DNA of 64,000 bases from positions 3,327,365 to 3,391,364 of the forward strand of contig NZ_MWQN01000001.1 of assembly GCF_002024165.1 (NCBI RefSeq), given 5' to 3'. The notes beneath the pieces are model-generated. The model searched no databases and had not been told where the DNA came from. It saw nothing but the letters and a program-made list of their open reading frames with translations. How positions within the stretch are numbered: the first letter of the stretch is position 1; the number at the start of each line of letters is the position of its first letter. Shown piece after piece: positions 1 through 9,574 of the stretch. A program made the position numbers and the translations under genes. The DNA comes from Embleya scabrispora. Its GTDB lineage: Bacteria > Actinomycetota > Actinomycetes > Streptomycetales > Streptomycetaceae.

Positions 1-318
1 CGACGTGGTCTTGCCGACGCCGCCCTTCTGGTTCGCGACCACCATGACGCGGGTGCGCTCGGGGCGGGGCAATCCCTCCGAAGCGCGCCCCATCGTCTCC
101 ACGGCCTGTCTGGCCGCTCGGGCGATCGGGGTGTCTTCGATACCGGGCGCCTCTGTTTCACGTGAAACGTCGACGGCGGCACCCACACGGGGTGCCGGCA
201 TCGAGGCTGTCGGATACTCGGACGGCAACGGTCCACTCTCCTCTCCTGCCGCGGCGACATGGGAACTCGGGCCGACGGAATGACCACGCACTGCGGCGGC
301 ACCCTCAGAGGGTGTCAC
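1..318 (-). CDS. parA: Chromosome partitioning ATPase ParA, N-terminal part
   Basis: Only the first ~106 codons are present; the gene runs off the left edge. The deviant Walker A box KGGVGKTT of the ParA/Soj family is visible next to the edge, preceded by VMVVANQ. ParA binds DNA in its ATP form and moves ParB-parS complexes to segregate origins. The start is uncertain. An ATG at 201 would give a short leader, but the frame stays open upstream, and the GTG at 318 gives the long Ala/Glu-rich N-terminal extension known from Streptomyces ParA. It has a GAGG about 11 bases upstream. A perfect parS site lies inside the coding sequence and encodes part of the extension (VSRET). Confidence 0.9.
   Translation of the reverse strand, partial: MTPSEGAAAVRGHSVGPSSHVAAAGEESGPLPSEYPTASMPAPRVGAAVDVSRETEAPGIEDTPIARAARQAVETMGRASEGLPRPERTRVMVVANQKGGVGKTTS
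155..168. promoter_or_regulatory. parS: parS centromere site (perfect), inside parA
   Basis: GTTTCACGTGAAAC, a perfect 14-base palindrome matching the Streptomyces parS consensus bound by ParB. It lies within the N-terminal coding region of parA. Confidence 0.93.
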
Positions 319-365
319 GTTCCGGCGCGCCTCATCAGGTGAGTAGAAGCGTTTCCACGGAAGGC

Positions 366-379
366 GTTTCACGTGAAAC
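366..379. promoter_or_regulatory. parS: parS centromere site (perfect), parA-rsmG intergenic
   Basis: A second perfect GTTTCACGTGAAAC, between rsmG and parA, upstream of parA. Loading of ParB here could affect parA expression; that is inference. Confidence 0.93.
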
Positions 380-478
380 ACGATCCCGGGTGTGGTCGGG
401 GGACGGCGTTCGCGACACACCCCGAGCGGGCAGGAACGGCGTTTCAGCCGTCCGGCCCAACCCCTGGGGCGAGTTCGC

Positions 479-1231
479 CTACTTGACCGGGCGGCGTCGG
501 GCGGGCTTGGCGGTTCGGCGCGCCTTGGCCGCCTTCGACTCCCTGGGTGCCACGGTGCCGATCCGTACCCGGACGACGGTGGTCAGCGGATCCACGATCC
601 CGGCACCCGCGTGCGCGACCGCCCACGACACCGCGCCGAGCTTGCGCAGGTCCGCCTCCGACTCCAGCAGTTCGTCGGCGGCCGAGTCGCCCTTGAGCGC
701 CAACATCTCGCCGCCGGAGGCGAGCAGCGGCAGCCCCCATCCGGCGAGCTTGGCCAGCGGCGCCACCGCCCGCGCGGTGACCACGTCGGCCCAGGTACGC
801 CCGCGCACCTCCTCGGCACGGCCCCGCAACACCCGTACGTTGTCCAGGCCCAGCTCGTCCACCACCTCGTCGAGGAACGTGGTGCGCCGCAGCAGCGGCT
901 CGACGAGGGTGATCCGCAGGTCCGGACGGACCAGGGCGAGCGGAATGCCGGGCAGGCCACCGCCCGAACCGACGTCGTGCACGATCGCGTTCTCCGCGAT
1001 CAATTCGGCGACCACCCCGCAGTTGAGCAGGTGCCGCTCCCAGAGCCGGCCGACCTCGCGCGGGCCGACCATGCCGCGGCGCACGCCGGGGCCGGCCAGC
1101 ATGTCGGCATAGCGGATCGCGCGGTCGAGGTTGGCCCCGAAGAGCCGCCCTGCCGCTTCCGGAGCCTCGGGCGCGCGTTCGTCCGCCGGCGGGTCGGGGG
1201 TCGTGTCGTCCTGACGTTTCACGTGGAACAT
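479..1231 (-). CDS. rsmG: 16S rRNA (guanine-527-N7)-methyltransferase RsmG (GidB)
   Basis: 250 aa. Class I SAM-dependent methyltransferase that methylates N7 of G527 of 16S rRNA; loss in Streptomyces and mycobacteria is known to give low-level streptomycin resistance. The SAM-binding glycine motif [15 protein letters not shown] lies at residues 86-100, followed by LVEPLLRR. Two adjacent ATGs (1234 and 1231) are possible starts; 1231 gives MFHVKR. The C-terminus is Lys/Arg-rich ([10 protein letters not shown]), typical of actinomycete GidB. A strong hairpin separates it from jag upstream, so it is probably transcribed at least partly on its own. The start codon region overlaps an imperfect parS. 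Confidence 0.95.
   Translation of the reverse strand: MFHVKRQDDTTPDPPADERAPEAPEAAGRLFGANLDRAIRYADMLAGPGVRRGMVGPREVGRLWERHLLNCGVVAELIAENAIVHDVGSGGGLPGIPLALVRPDLRITLVEPLLRRTTFLDEVVDELGLDNVRVLRGRAEEVRGRTWADVVTARAVAPLAKLAGWGLPLLASGGEMLALKGDSAADELLESEADLRKLGAVSWAVAHAGAGIVDPLTTVVRVRIGTVAPRESKAAKARRTAKPARRRPVK
1216..1229. promoter_or_regulatory. parS: Near-perfect parS site at the start of rsmG
   Basis: GTTTCACGTGGAAC differs from the parS consensus at one base. It encodes residues 2-5 of RsmG. Sites with one mismatch are often still bound by ParB, but binding here is an inference. Confidence 0.75.
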
Positions 1232-1245
1232 CATCCCAAGAACGG

Positions 1246-1280
1246 CGCCGGCCCCACCTGTGGTGCAGGTGGGGCCGGCG
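1246..1280 (-). terminator. Hairpin terminator between jag and rsmG
   Basis: A perfect 15 bp stem, CGCCGGCCCCACCTG paired with its complement at 1266-1280, with the 5-base loop TGGTG. It lies directly after the jag stop, so it probably ends or attenuates the yidC-jag transcript. There is no T-tract, which is usual in high-GC actinomycetes. Confidence 0.85.
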
Positions 1281-1313
1281 CGACGGTTGGCGGAAACGGA
1301 TCCGGGGATCCGA

Positions 1314-1865
1314 TCAGGCGGGCAGGACGACAACGCAGCGATTGGGCTCCTCGCCCTCCGACTCGCTGCGCAGTCCGGCCTCCGCGACGGTGTCGTGCAC
1401 GACCTTGCGCTCGAACGGGGTCATCGGCTCGAGCTTGAGGGAGGTACCCGCGGCCTTGACCCGTTCCACCGCTTCGCCGGCGATCCGCGCCAGGTTCGCC
1501 CGCTTGGCGGCGCGGAACCCGTCCACGTCGAGCATCAGCCGGCTGCGCTCGCCGGTCTCCCGGTGCACCGCGAGTCGGGTCAGCTCCTGAAGGGCCTCCA
1601 GGACCTCACCGTCACGACCGACGAGGCGCTTGAGGTCGGCGCCGGAGGATTCGCTTTCCTCGCCCGCGATCACCGAGACCGACGCGCGCCCGCCCTCGAC
1701 GTCCATGTCGATGTCGCCGTCGAGGTCGGCGATGTCGAGCAGGGCCTCCAGGTAGTCCGCGGCGATCTCACCCTCCTGTTCCAGACGGCTGATCTCCTCC
1801 GCGGTGAGCGTGATCCGACGCGACGCGGCGGGGAGGTCGACGGCGGGGGTCGTGCCTTCCGTCAC
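1314..1865 (-). CDS. jag: Jag/KhpB-like RNA-binding protein (KH and R3H domains)
   Basis: 183 aa. Member of the Jag (SpoIIIJ-associated) family, encoded beside yidC in most Gram-positive bacteria; related proteins bind RNA and influence cell elongation. An acidic N-terminal part (to about residue 60) precedes a KH-like segment with [11 protein letters not shown] near residues 83-93, then a C-terminal R3H domain with the Arg-x3-His pair R153/H157 in FERKVVH. The GTG at 1865 is chosen because AAAGGAG lies 8-9 bases upstream. It sits 68 bases downstream of yidC on the same strand. Confidence 0.93.
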   Translation of the reverse strand: MTEGTTPAVDLPAASRRITLTAEEISRLEQEGEIAADYLEALLDIADLDGDIDMDVEGGRASVSVIAGEESESSGADLKRLVGRDGEVLEALQELTRLAVHRETGERSRLMLDVDGFRAAKRANLARIAGEAVERVKAAGTSLKLEPMTPFERKVVHDTVAEAGLRSESEGEEPNRCVVVLPA

Positions 1866-1933
1866 AGGGGAACTCCTTTGTGGACGAGTGAGCGAGTCGT
1901 GGGGGTGGGCGGCGGCCGGCCCGTCGAGGGCGG

Positions 1934-3100
1934 TCACTTCTTCCTCGGGTGCTTCCGGCCCTGTGGCTGCCGGCGCGGACCGGCGTTGCGCGCACCGGAG
2001 TGCGGCGTCCGCGCGGTGGAGCCCTTGACCGCGCCGTTCGACCTGGCGGGTGTGCCGGAGCCGTTGCGCGTCGCGGTGTCGGCGTCGGCGCTCTCCTCGG
2101 CGTCGGCACCGGCCGCCTCCGCCTCGTCCCGGGCCCGAGCCTTGCGCTGCGACTTGGTCAGTCGGGTGGGCTGCTGGCGCCGGGCGGCCTGAGCCTTGAT
2201 CTCGGCCTGCTGCGCGTCGTACTCCGCCTGGTCCATCAGCTTGCCGTCGGGCAGCAGCACCTTGCCCTGCTTGCGCGCCTTCTCCGCCAACTTCTCCTGC
2301 CGCACCTTGAACGCCGGGCTGCCGGGAGTGGGGTTGCGGTTGATCACGAACAGCTGCTGGCCCATCGTCCACACGTTGGTGGTGAGCCAGTAGACGAGCA
2401 CACCGACGGGGAAGTTGATGCCGAAGACCGCGAACATGATCGGGAACGCGTACATCATCAGCTTCTGCTGCTTCGCGAACGGGTTGCCCACGAGCGAAGC
2501 GGGGTCGGTGTTCTTCGTCATCAGCTGGCGCTGGGTGAAGAACTGCGACCCGGACATCAGGATGATCATCACGACCGTGACGATGCGGACCGTGGTGAGG
2601 TCGGCTCCGAGGCTGGAGATCTTGCTCGCCGAGTCGGTGAACTTGGCGGCGATCGGCGCACCGAAGATGTGCGCCTGCTGGGCGCTGTTCACCAGGTCGC
2701 GGTCGATGACGCCGACCGTCCTGTTCTGCGACACCCGCTGGAGCACGTGGAACAGGGCGAAGAAGAACGGCGACTGCACCAGGATCGGAAGGCAGCTCGA
2801 GAGCGGGTTGGTGCCCGTCTCCTTGTAGAGCTTCATCATTTCCTGGGACTGCCGCTCGCGGTCGTCCTTGTACCGCTTCTGGACTTCCTTGATGCGCGGC
2901 TGGAGTGCCTGGAGCCCACGGGTCGCCTTGATCTGCTTCACGAAGAGCGGGATCAGGCAGATCCGGATGACGACCACGAGGCAGACGATGGACAGCCCCC
3001 ACGACCAGCCGCTGTTCTTGCCGAAGATCGGGCTGAACAACGAGTGGAATTGGACGATGATCCACGAGACGGCGGTATATAGGGGGTTAAGAATCCCCAC
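1934..3100 (-). CDS. yidC: Membrane protein insertase YidC (Oxa1 family)
   Basis: 388 aa. Inserts membrane proteins alone or with SecYEG. The first transmembrane segment starts at once ([12 protein letters not shown]), and the groove arginine conserved in the family is R46 in [13 protein letters not shown] cytoplasmic hairpin follows ([20 protein letters not shown]), then the [11 protein letters not shown] and [13 protein letters not shown] segments. The tail of about 110 residues is highly basic ([12 protein letters not shown] and GRKHPRKK at the end), which fits ribosome contact. The GTG at 3100 has GAGGAG about 9 bases upstream. Only 2 bases separate it from the yidD stop, so translation is probably coupled. 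Confidence 0.96.
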   Translation of the reverse strand: MGILNPLYTAVSWIIVQFHSLFSPIFGKNSGWSWGLSIVCLVVVIRICLIPLFVKQIKATRGLQALQPRIKEVQKRYKDDRERQSQEMMKLYKETGTNPLSSCLPILVQSPFFFALFHVLQRVSQNRTVGVIDRDLVNSAQQAHIFGAPIAAKFTDSASKISSLGADLTTVRIVTVVMIILMSGSQFFTQRQLMTKNTDPASLVGNPFAKQQKLMMYAFPIMFAVFGINFPVGVLVYWLTTNVWTMGQQLFVINRNPTPGSPAFKVRQEKLAEKARKQGKVLLPDGKLMDQAEYDAQQAEIKAQAARRQQPTRLTKSQRKARARDEAEAAGADAEESADADTATRNGSGTPARSNGAVKGSTARTPHSGARNAGPRRQPQGRKHPRKK

Positions 3101-3102
3101 GG

Positions 3103-3447
3103 TCAAGCTCCTCGGGCGGTGGTGTTCGCACCGGGCGCGGGCTCGGTACGGCCGGTGCTGGACGTCTGCTGCCGCTCCTGCGGCTCCGACTCCGAGCGCG
3201 ACTTCCGCTCGGGAAGTCGCCACGGTCGGCGTGTGCGCGGCGGCACAGGATCGACACCGCCAGAGTTCCAGGGGTTGCAGCGCAGGATGCGCCACACGGT
3301 GAGGTAGGTGCCCTTGAAGGCACCGTGCACGGACATCGCCTCATACCCATAATGCGAGCACGACGGGTAGAAGCGACACACCGGCCCCAGCATCGGGCTG
3401 ATCGTCCACTGATAGACCCGAATGAACCCCATGAACAGGTACTTCAC
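3103..3447 (-). CDS. yidD: Membrane protein insertion efficiency factor YidD
   Basis: 114 aa. YidD assists YidC-dependent insertion. The family core is complete: [23 protein letters not shown] with its conserved cysteines, then [16 protein letters not shown]. The C-terminal ~35 residues are a polar extension rich in Arg, Ser, Glu and Gln that the family does not need. The start codon overlaps the rnpA stop by 4 bases (ATGA), indicating translational coupling. Confidence 0.95.
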   Translation of the reverse strand: MKYLFMGFIRVYQWTISPMLGPVCRFYPSCSHYGYEAMSVHGAFKGTYLTVWRILRCNPWNSGGVDPVPPRTRRPWRLPERKSRSESEPQERQQTSSTGRTEPAPGANTTARGA

Positions 3448-3947
3448 GCCGTCGCTCCCGGCTTGGCCGCGGGCCCATCCGCTCGAACCGCGACGGGGCG
3501 CCCGGACCGGCCCAGGAGCCGGTCGAACGCTGCGTCCAGATCCCGTGCCAGGTCGGAATGGTCCGCCTGGGCTGCGGGTGGCAATGCCCGTACCACGACC
3601 AGGCTACCTGCCGGAAGCAGGGCCATCCGATCGCGTATGAGGTGGCGTAGCCGACGCTTGACGACGTTACGGACAACAGCGGGGCCGACGGCCTTGCTCA
3701 CGACGAAACCCGCACGCGGTGGTGGAGCTTGCTCCACTTCCGCGTGCGGGTCCTCTGCCACAGATTGGCGCAGGGTGTCCGGCTCGGACGGCCGCGCGGT
3801 CACCGGGGTGCGCGCGGGCGCGCCGAATCCGCTCGTCTCCTGGCGATGCAGGTGGACGACCAGGCTCGGACGGCCGGCTCGACGCCCGCGGCGAACCGCG
3901 ATCGCGAAGTCCTCGCGCCGCCTCAGCCGGTTATCGGCAGGCAGCAC
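3444..3947 (-). CDS. rnpA: Ribonuclease P protein component RnpA
   Basis: 167 aa; the family is usually 110-130. It binds RNase P RNA to mature tRNA 5' ends. The signature [14 protein letters not shown] lies at residues 92-105, and the N-terminus is [20 protein letters not shown]. The extra length is an insertion (about residues 35-76, rich in Pro, Ala and Glu) between the first and second strands, ahead of [14 protein letters not shown]. The GTG at 3947 is chosen by similarity to actinomycete RnpA; the ribosome site is weak. It lies 16 bases downstream of rpmH in the usual pair. Confidence 0.95.
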   Translation of the reverse strand: MLPADNRLRRREDFAIAVRRGRRAGRPSLVVHLHRQETSGFGAPARTPVTARPSEPDTLRQSVAEDPHAEVEQAPPPRAGFVVSKAVGPAVVRNVVKRRLRHLIRDRMALLPAGSLVVVRALPPAAQADHSDLARDLDAAFDRLLGRSGRPVAVRADGPAAKPGATA

Positions 3948-3963
3948 GGAGAGATCCGCGAAC

Positions 3964-4101
3964 TCAGGCGGAAAGCTCCGCGCGGCCCTTGCGGCGACGG
4001 GCAGCAAGGATGGCGCGACCGGCACGGGTGCGCATGCGCAGCCGGAACCCGTGGGTCTTCGCCCGGCGACGGTTGTTCGGCTGGAAGGTGCGCTTGCTCA
4101 C
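3964..4101 (-). CDS. rpmH: 50S ribosomal protein L34
   Basis: 45 aa: [19 protein letters not shown] followed by [20 protein letters not shown], essentially invariant L34. The GTG start at 4101 has GGAG about 9 bases upstream. It is first in the rpmH-rnpA-yidD-yidC-jag operon and divergent from dnaA. Confidence 0.98.
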   Translation of the reverse strand: MSKRTFQPNNRRRAKTHGFRLRMRTRAGRAILAARRRKGRAELSA

Positions 4102-4452
4102 TCGGGGGCTCCAGGATTTGAATCGTGGGCCGGCAGAAAAGACCGCCGGCCACCACCGTACGTCCGCATCGACATGATCTCGGACATGCGGCAGCGGTCG
4201 TCAGACAACTAGACCGGCCCACGGTACGTACCAACAGGCGACGGGGTCAAATGGGGGATCCGGGGCACGTCGCCCACCTGCGGAAACGCCCCATCGGGCA
4301 GGCTGTACACAGGCTGTGGACAACGGCTTGAGCAGGTGGATGGCCGCCACTACCGTGAACTGGTGGAGTCGGACCGGAGCGCTCGCTCCCGGGGTCCGGG
4401 ACACTGGGAGCCCTCCCGAGACCTGCGTCGATGCAATGAAAGAGCGTGCACT
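4102..4452. promoter_or_regulatory. rpmH/dnaA divergent promoter region with a DnaA box
   Basis: 351 bases without a gene. A 7 bp hairpin (GGCCGGC at 4128-4134 with GCCGGCC at 4145-4151) lies in the rpmH leader. On the dnaA side, 4315-4323 is TGTGGACAA, the exact complement of the Streptomyces DnaA box TTGTCCACA; it would allow DnaA to repress its own gene, as is known for Streptomyces dnaA. I did not find clear -35/-10 hexamers. Confidence 0.7.
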
Positions 4453-6444
4453 GTGGCTGACATCACCAGCGACCTCGCCGCAGTCTGGGCACGGTTCCTG
4501 GAACGACTGGCCACCGACGACTCGGTCACGGCCAAGGACAAGGGATGGCTCCAGCGCACCCAGCCGCTGACCCTCTTCTCCGACACCGCACTGCTCGCGG
4601 TGCCGAACGAGTTCGCCAAGGAAGTGCTGGAGACCCGGCTCCGCCAGGTGGTGACGGACGCGCTGAGCCACGGTTTCGGGCGGCCGATCCGTTTCGCGGT
4701 CAGCGTCGAGCCGGGTGCGGGCGAGCCGGAGCAGGTGCCCGAGCGGCACGAGCGCTCGCCCCGGCACGACGACTACAACCCCGGTCCGTACGGGCGTCCC
4801 GCCTACGGCGACCGCTACGGCCGCGACGGCTACCCCCAGGAGCCCTACCCGCAGGAGCCGTACGGCCAGCCGCCCTATCGCCCGGACCGCGACCCGTACG
4901 CCGAGCCGCAATATCAGCAGGACTACCCGCACGAGCGCTACGCGCCCGGACCGTATCGGGATCAGCGCGATCCCCGGGACGCGCGCGATCCCCGCGAGTC
5001 CCGCGAGCAGCGTGATCCCCGGGAGTCGCGCGAGGGCAGGGACGGTCGGGATCCGCGCGATCGGGACCACCGGGACGCCCGCGATCCGCGTGATTCCCGT
5101 GATCAGTACGGATATGGCGGCGGGCAGAGCGGCTCCTCCGATCATCCGGGAATTCCGCCGTCCGACGGGACGCTCTTCGCCGATCGCGAGGACCTGTTCG
5201 GGGCGCCCGGCTTTTCCACACCTCCCGTCCACAGCTTTGTGGATAATTCGACACATCAATCCGGCGACAGAGAGCCGCTTCCGGGCGCCCCACAGCCGCC
5301 GCAACAGGCGCCGCCGCACCAGCCGCCCTCGGTACCGCCGGCCGACGCGCCCGGGAATCGGCCGCTGCGGCTGGCCCGGCCGGGCACCGGTCGCGAGCAC
5401 GGGGTGGTCGAGCACGAGCCCGCCGCGCGGTTGAATCCCAAGTACCTGTTCGAGACCTTCGTCATCGGCTCCAGCAACCGGTTCGCGCACGCGGCCGCGG
5501 TGGCCGTGGCCGAGGCGCCCGCGAAGGCGTACAACCCGCTGTTCATCTACGGCGAGTCGGGACTGGGCAAGACCCACCTGCTGCACGCGATCGGGCACTA
5601 CGCGAAGAGCCTGTATCCGGGCACGCGGGTGCGCTACGTGAGCTCGGAGGAGTTCACCAACGAGTTCATCAACTCGATCCGCGACGGCAAGGCCGACGGC
5701 TTCCGCCGCCGCTATCGCGACGTCGACGTCCTGCTGGTGGACGACATCCAATTCCTGGAGACCAAGGAGCAGACCCAGGAGGAGTTCTTCCACACCTTCA
5801 ATACGCTCCACAACGCGAACAAGCAGATCGTCATCTCGTCGGACCGGCCGCCCAAGCAGCTGGTGACTCTGGAGGATCGACTGCGCAATCGTTTCGAGTG
5901 GGGGCTGTTGACCGACGTCCAGCCGCCCGAATTGGAGACTCGGATCGCGATTCTGCGCAAGAAGGCGATCCAGGAGGGGTTGAACGCGCCGCCGGACGTG
6001 CTGGAGTACATCGCCAGCAAGATCTCCCGGAACATCCGCGAGCTGGAGGGCGCGTTGATCCGGGTGACCGCGTTCGCGAGCCTGAACCGGCAGCCGGTGG
6101 ACCTGCAGCTGACCGAGATCGTGCTCAAGGACCTGATTCCGGACAGTGCGGGGCCCGAGATCACGGCGACCACGATCATGGCGCACACCGCGGCCTACTT
6201 CGGGTTGTCCGTCGAGGACCTGTGCGGCACCTCGCGCAGCCGGGTGCTGGTGACCGCGCGCCAGATCGCCATGTATCTGTGCCGCGAGTTGACCGACCTG
6301 TCGCTGCCGAAGATCGGCGCCCAGTTCGGCGGGCGCGATCACACCACGGTGATGCACGCCGACCGCAAGATCCGCTCGCTGATGGCGGAGCGGCGGTCGA
6401 TCTACAACCAGGTGACCGAGTTGACGAACCGAATCAAGAGCTGA
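4453..6444 (+). CDS. dnaA: Chromosomal replication initiator DnaA
   Basis: 663 aa. Binds DnaA boxes in oriC and opens the duplex. Domain I (residues 1-80) starts [18 protein letters not shown]. Domain II (about 85-325) is very long, as in streptomycetes, and consists of Tyr/Pro-rich and then [14 protein letters not shown]-type charged repeats. Domain III carries Walker A GESGLGKT near 367-374 and Walker B LLVDDIQF near 427. Domain IV has [20 protein letters not shown] and the DNA-contact motif [11 protein letters not shown]. The GTG at 4453 is chosen because domain I begins there, with GAAAGAG about 9 bases upstream. Two DnaA-box-like sequences lie inside the domain II coding region (5212-5246). 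Confidence 0.98.
   Translation: MADITSDLAAVWARFLERLATDDSVTAKDKGWLQRTQPLTLFSDTALLAVPNEFAKEVLETRLRQVVTDALSHGFGRPIRFAVSVEPGAGEPEQVPERHERSPRHDDYNPGPYGRPAYGDRYGRDGYPQEPYPQEPYGQPPYRPDRDPYAEPQYQQDYPHERYAPGPYRDQRDPRDARDPRESREQRDPRESREGRDGRDPRDRDHRDARDPRDSRDQYGYGGGQSGSSDHPGIPPSDGTLFADREDLFGAPGFSTPPVHSFVDNSTHQSGDREPLPGAPQPPQQAPPHQPPSVPPADAPGNRPLRLARPGTGREHGVVEHEPAARLNPKYLFETFVIGSSNRFAHAAAVAVAEAPAKAYNPLFIYGESGLGKTHLLHAIGHYAKSLYPGTRVRYVSSEEFTNEFINSIRDGKADGFRRRYRDVDVLLVDDIQFLETKEQTQEEFFHTFNTLHNANKQIVISSDRPPKQLVTLEDRLRNRFEWGLLTDVQPPELETRIAILRKKAIQEGLNAPPDVLEYIASKISRNIRELEGALIRVTAFASLNRQPVDLQLTEIVLKDLIPDSAGPEITATTIMAHTAAYFGLSVEDLCGTSRSRVLVTARQIAMYLCRELTDLSLPKIGAQFGGRDHTTVMHADRKIRSLMAERRSIYNQVTELTNRIKS
5238..5246 (-). 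promoter_or_regulatory. DnaA box inside dnaA domain II coding sequence
   Basis: TGTGGATAA, the complement of the classical box TTATCCACA, with TTTTCCACA (one mismatch) 18 bases upstream at 5212-5220. Both lie in the linker coding region, about 1.3 kb before oriC. Confidence 0.6.
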
Positions 6445-6471
6445 TTCGAGCCCCGATCACCCGCTCGGGCC

Positions 6472-6501
6472 GGCCGGCGTTCCCTTTTCGGGGCGCCGGC
6501 C
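6472..6501 (+). terminator. Hairpin after dnaA
   Basis: GGCCGGCG (6472-6479) pairs with CGCCGGCC (6494-6501); the 14-base loop contains a TTTT run. It starts 27 bases after the dnaA stop. Confidence 0.7.
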
Positions 6502-6544
6502 TTCTTGCGTGCGGTGTGACCTTCGTCTCATCAGCCCCGGCGGG

Positions 6545-7060
6545 GGCGAGTTATCCACCGATCGGCGCCGAGTCGGGCGTCCACACCATGGGGACGACCT
6601 GTTTACCGTCGAGTTCCCCACAATGGCTGCGGGAACCTGGGGACAACGCCGGCGAGCCGGCAGGTCAGGTTCCTGTGGTGATGTGGAGCGGAGTCCTCCA
6701 CAGACTGTGGATAACTTTCCCGTGACGCACCGTCCATCGTCGTGTTGTCCGGTTGTCCACGTCCCGTCCACCGGAAATCGCGGCTTGTCCCCAGGTTGTC
6801 CACGGATCTGTCCACAGTCGGGCCGGTTTCACCCCTTACGGTGAATCCCGAGCCGAACGGCGTCCGCAGGGGGTGGGGACAAGTGGCCTCCGACCTGGGG
6901 ATTGATTGGGGACAACCGGGGGTAAGGCTGGGGACGGTCTGTGGAGCCAATTCGGGCATCCACAGACACAGGGGGTTTATCCACGGGTCCACCCACACCC
7001 CGAAGTGGATAAAAAAGCGCCTCTGACCTGCGCATATACCGGTTATCCACGGTATCCACA
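6545..7060. other. oriC: Chromosomal replication origin oriC
   Basis: The dnaA-dnaN intergenic region holds a dense field of DnaA boxes on both strands. Clear ones are TTATCCACC 6551, TGTGGATAA 6706-6714, TTGTCCACG 6753-6761, TTGTCCCCA 6785-6793, TTGTCCACG 6796-6804, CTGTCCACA 6808-6816, TGGGGACAA 6874-6882 and 6907-6915, TTATCCACG 6977-6985, AGTGGATAA 7004-7012, TTATCCACG 7043-7051 and GTATCCACA 7052-7060, with several weaker matches between. The TTGTCC core is the high-GC Streptomyces form of the box. The right part (7004-7040) is the most AT-rich piece and could be the unwinding site. Boundaries are approximate. Confidence 0.95.
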
Positions 7061-7280
7061 CCCCCTACTACTACGACCACGCGTAGTTCAAGAGCGACCC
7101 ACGGAAAACGGTCGGGGCGGGCCGAATCTGTGGACTGCGGGTTTGCCGGGGGCTGCGCGGGCTGTCGGCGCGGTGCGTCAGACTGTGTCTCGGTGGTAGG
7201 CCCCGACGGCCCGACACCGACGCCGAAACGAACGGCGACCAAACGACAGACGGCCGGCAACGGCAGGAGGCGGTGAACCG
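7061..7280 (+). promoter_or_regulatory. oriC right flank and dnaN leader
   Basis: 220 bases between the last DnaA box and dnaN. No ORF is convincing. GGAGG near 7266 is the dnaN ribosome binding site; promoter hexamers were not identified. Confidence 0.5.
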
Positions 7281-8414
7281 GTGAAGTTCCGGGTCGAGCG
7301 TGACGTTCTCGCTGATGCGGTGGCGTGGACCGCGCGGAGTCTCCCGGCGCGGCCGGCGGTTCCCGTCCTCGCCGGATTGCTCCTGGAGGCGGCGGACCAG
7401 CGGCTGACGCTGTCCAGCTTCGATTACGAGGTCTCCGCCCGCGGCGGCGTCGAGGCCGAGGTGGACGAGCCGGGCCGGGTGCTGGTGTCCGGGCGACTGC
7501 TCGCCGACATCTCCAAGAGCCTGCCGAACCGCCCCGTCGAGGTGTCCACCGACGGGGCCAAGGTGACCGTGGTCTGCGGCAGCGCCCGCTTCACCTTGCC
7601 CACTCTCCCCGTGGAGGACTACCCGGCGCTGCCGGAGATGCCCACCGCCGCGGGCGCCGTCGAGGGCGACGTCTTCGCCGCCGCCGTGGCCCAGGTGGCC
7701 ATCGCCGCCGGCCGCGACGACACGCTGCCGATGCTGACCGGTGTCCGGGTCGAGATCGAGGGCGACCTGGTCACCCTGGCCGCCACCGACCGATACCGGC
7801 TCGCGGTCCGCCAGTTCCACTGGAAGCCCGAGGCCGACGGCCTCTCCTCGGCGGTGGCCCTGGTGCCCGCCAAGACGCTCAACGACACCGCCAAGTCGCT
7901 GACCCAGGGCGACAGCGTGCAGATCGCGCTGTCCGGGGACAAGATCGGCGAGGGCATGATCGGCTTCGAGGGGTCGGGCCGGCGCACCACCACCCGCCTG
8001 CTCGAAGGCGAATTCCCCAAGTACCGCGCGCTGTTCCCGGAGCAGTCGGAGACGGTCGCCACCGTCGAGACCGCGCCGTTCGTGGACGCGGTCAAGCGCG
8101 TGTCCCTGGTCGCCGAGCGCAACACCCCGGTGCGGCTGTCCTTCTCCGACGGCCGACTCGTGCTCGAAGCCGGCTCCGGCGACGAGGCGCAGGCGTCCGA
8201 GGCGATCGAGGCGGGCCTGGAGGGCGAGGAGATCTCGATCGCCTTCAACCCGACCTTCCTGCTCGAAGGGCTCAGCGCGATCAACTCCCCGGTCGCCCAG
8301 ATCTCCTTCACCACGTCCACGAAGCCCGCCGTGATGACCGGCAAGCCCGACGTGGAGGCCGAGGCCACCGACGAGTACCGCTACCTGATCATGCCGGTGC
8401 GGCTCTCCGGCTGA
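7281..8414 (+). CDS. dnaN: DNA polymerase III beta subunit (sliding clamp)
   Basis: 377 aa, the usual length. Forms the ring-shaped processivity clamp of the replicative polymerase. It starts MKFRVERDVLADAVAWTARSL, shows the three-domain clamp pattern and ends with the conserved YRYLIMPVRL. The GTG at 7281 has GGAGG about 11 bases upstream. It lies directly downstream of oriC and is separated from gnd by a strong hairpin. Confidence 0.98.
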   Translation: MKFRVERDVLADAVAWTARSLPARPAVPVLAGLLLEAADQRLTLSSFDYEVSARGGVEAEVDEPGRVLVSGRLLADISKSLPNRPVEVSTDGAKVTVVCGSARFTLPTLPVEDYPALPEMPTAAGAVEGDVFAAAVAQVAIAAGRDDTLPMLTGVRVEIEGDLVTLAATDRYRLAVRQFHWKPEADGLSSAVALVPAKTLNDTAKSLTQGDSVQIALSGDKIGEGMIGFEGSGRRTTTRLLEGEFPKYRALFPEQSETVATVETAPFVDAVKRVSLVAERNTPVRLSFSDGRLVLEAGSGDEAQASEAIEAGLEGEEISIAFNPTFLLEGLSAINSPVAQISFTTSTKPAVMTGKPDVEAEATDEYRYLIMPVRLSG

Positions 8415-8420
8415 TCCGGG

Positions 8421-8461
8421 CGGCGCCGAACCGGGCCGGGACGCGGCCGGGTTCGGCGCCG
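8421..8461 (+). terminator. Hairpin terminator after dnaN
   Basis: CGGCGCCGAACC (8421-8432) pairs perfectly with GGTTCGGCGCCG (8450-8461); further GC pairing is possible in the loop. It begins 6 bases after the dnaN stop. Confidence 0.85.
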
Positions 8462-8613
8462 CGCCGGTGCATACCCCGCGGCCGCACGGGCAACCGCTAC
8501 CCGCGTACCGTCGACGCGGTGAAAGCCCCCGCCCCTACGAGGGCTCCGGGGGTGCGGAAGCGGCCTCGGCGGTGCCCCACCCGGCATCGCAGCAGCGAAC
8601 GAAGGATTTCAGG

Positions 8614-9555
8614 ATGCAGCTCGGACTCGTCGGCCTCGGCAAGATGGGTGGCAACATGCGCGAGCGGTTGCGCCGCGCGGGCCACACGGTGGTGGGCTAC
8701 GACCGCAACCCCGACGTGGCGGACGTCCACAGCCTGGGCGAACTTGTGGACACGCTCGCCGAGCCGCGCGTGGTGTGGGTGATGGTGCCGGCGGGGGCGC
8801 CGACCCAGGCCACCATCGACGAGCTCGGCGAACTGCTGTCCCCGGGCGATGTGGTCGTCGACGGCGGCAACTCCCGCTGGACGGATGACATCAAGCACGC
8901 CGAGGCGCTGGCCGGCAAGAACATCGGATTCGTCGACTGCGGCGTCTCCGGCGGCGTGTGGGGCCGGGACAACGGCTACGCGCTGATGTGCGGCGGAGAC
9001 GCGGCCGACATCGCCAAGGTGCAGCCGATCTTCGACGCGCTCAAGCCCGAGGGCCCGGCCGGCTTCGTGCACGCGGGCAAGGTCGGCGCCGGGCACTTCG
9101 CCAAGATGGTGCACAACGGCATCGAATACGCGCTGATGCAGGCCTACGCCGAGGGCTGGGAACTGCTCGAGGCCGCCGACGTGGTCACCGATGTGCGCGA
9201 GGTCTTCCGCAGCTGGCAGGAGGGCACGGTCATCCGTTCCTGGCTGCTCGACCTGGCCGTGCGCGCGATGGACGACGACGAGCACCTGGAGGGCCTGCGC
9301 GGATACGCGGAGGACTCCGGCGAGGGCCGCTGGACGGTCGAGGCGGCGATCGACCACGCCGTACCGCTGCCCGCGATCACCGCGTCGCTGTTCGCCCGGT
9401 TCGCCTCCCGTCAGGACGACTCGCCGCAGATGAAGATGGTCGCCGCGCTGCGCAACCAGTTCGGTGGGCACGCGGTCACCGCCGCGTCGACGCACAAGGG
9501 CGCCGACGCCCCCGGCGCCGACGTCACGCCGCCGAAGGAGGCCGACGCGGGCTGA
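8614..9555 (+). CDS. gnd: 6-phosphogluconate dehydrogenase, decarboxylating (short YqeC/GntZ-like type)
   Basis: 313 aa, matching the short class rather than the ~470 aa classical enzyme. Oxidises 6-phosphogluconate to ribulose 5-phosphate and CO2 in the pentose phosphate pathway. The N-terminal Rossmann motif is [12 protein letters not shown], then [12 protein letters not shown] and the substrate-binding [13 protein letters not shown]; the catalytic lysine is in [18 protein letters not shown]. Start at 8614 by GGATTTCAGG upstream. A gnd between dnaN and recF is a hallmark of the Streptomyces origin region. Confidence 0.95.
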   Translation: MQLGLVGLGKMGGNMRERLRRAGHTVVGYDRNPDVADVHSLGELVDTLAEPRVVWVMVPAGAPTQATIDELGELLSPGDVVVDGGNSRWTDDIKHAEALAGKNIGFVDCGVSGGVWGRDNGYALMCGGDAADIAKVQPIFDALKPEGPAGFVHAGKVGAGHFAKMVHNGIEYALMQAYAEGWELLEAADVVTDVREVFRSWQEGTVIRSWLLDLAVRAMDDDEHLEGLRGYAEDSGEGRWTVEAAIDHAVPLPAITASLFARFASRQDDSPQMKMVAALRNQFGGHAVTAASTHKGADAPGADVTPPKEADAG

Positions 9556-9574
9556 TCCGGCAGCCCGCCCGCCC

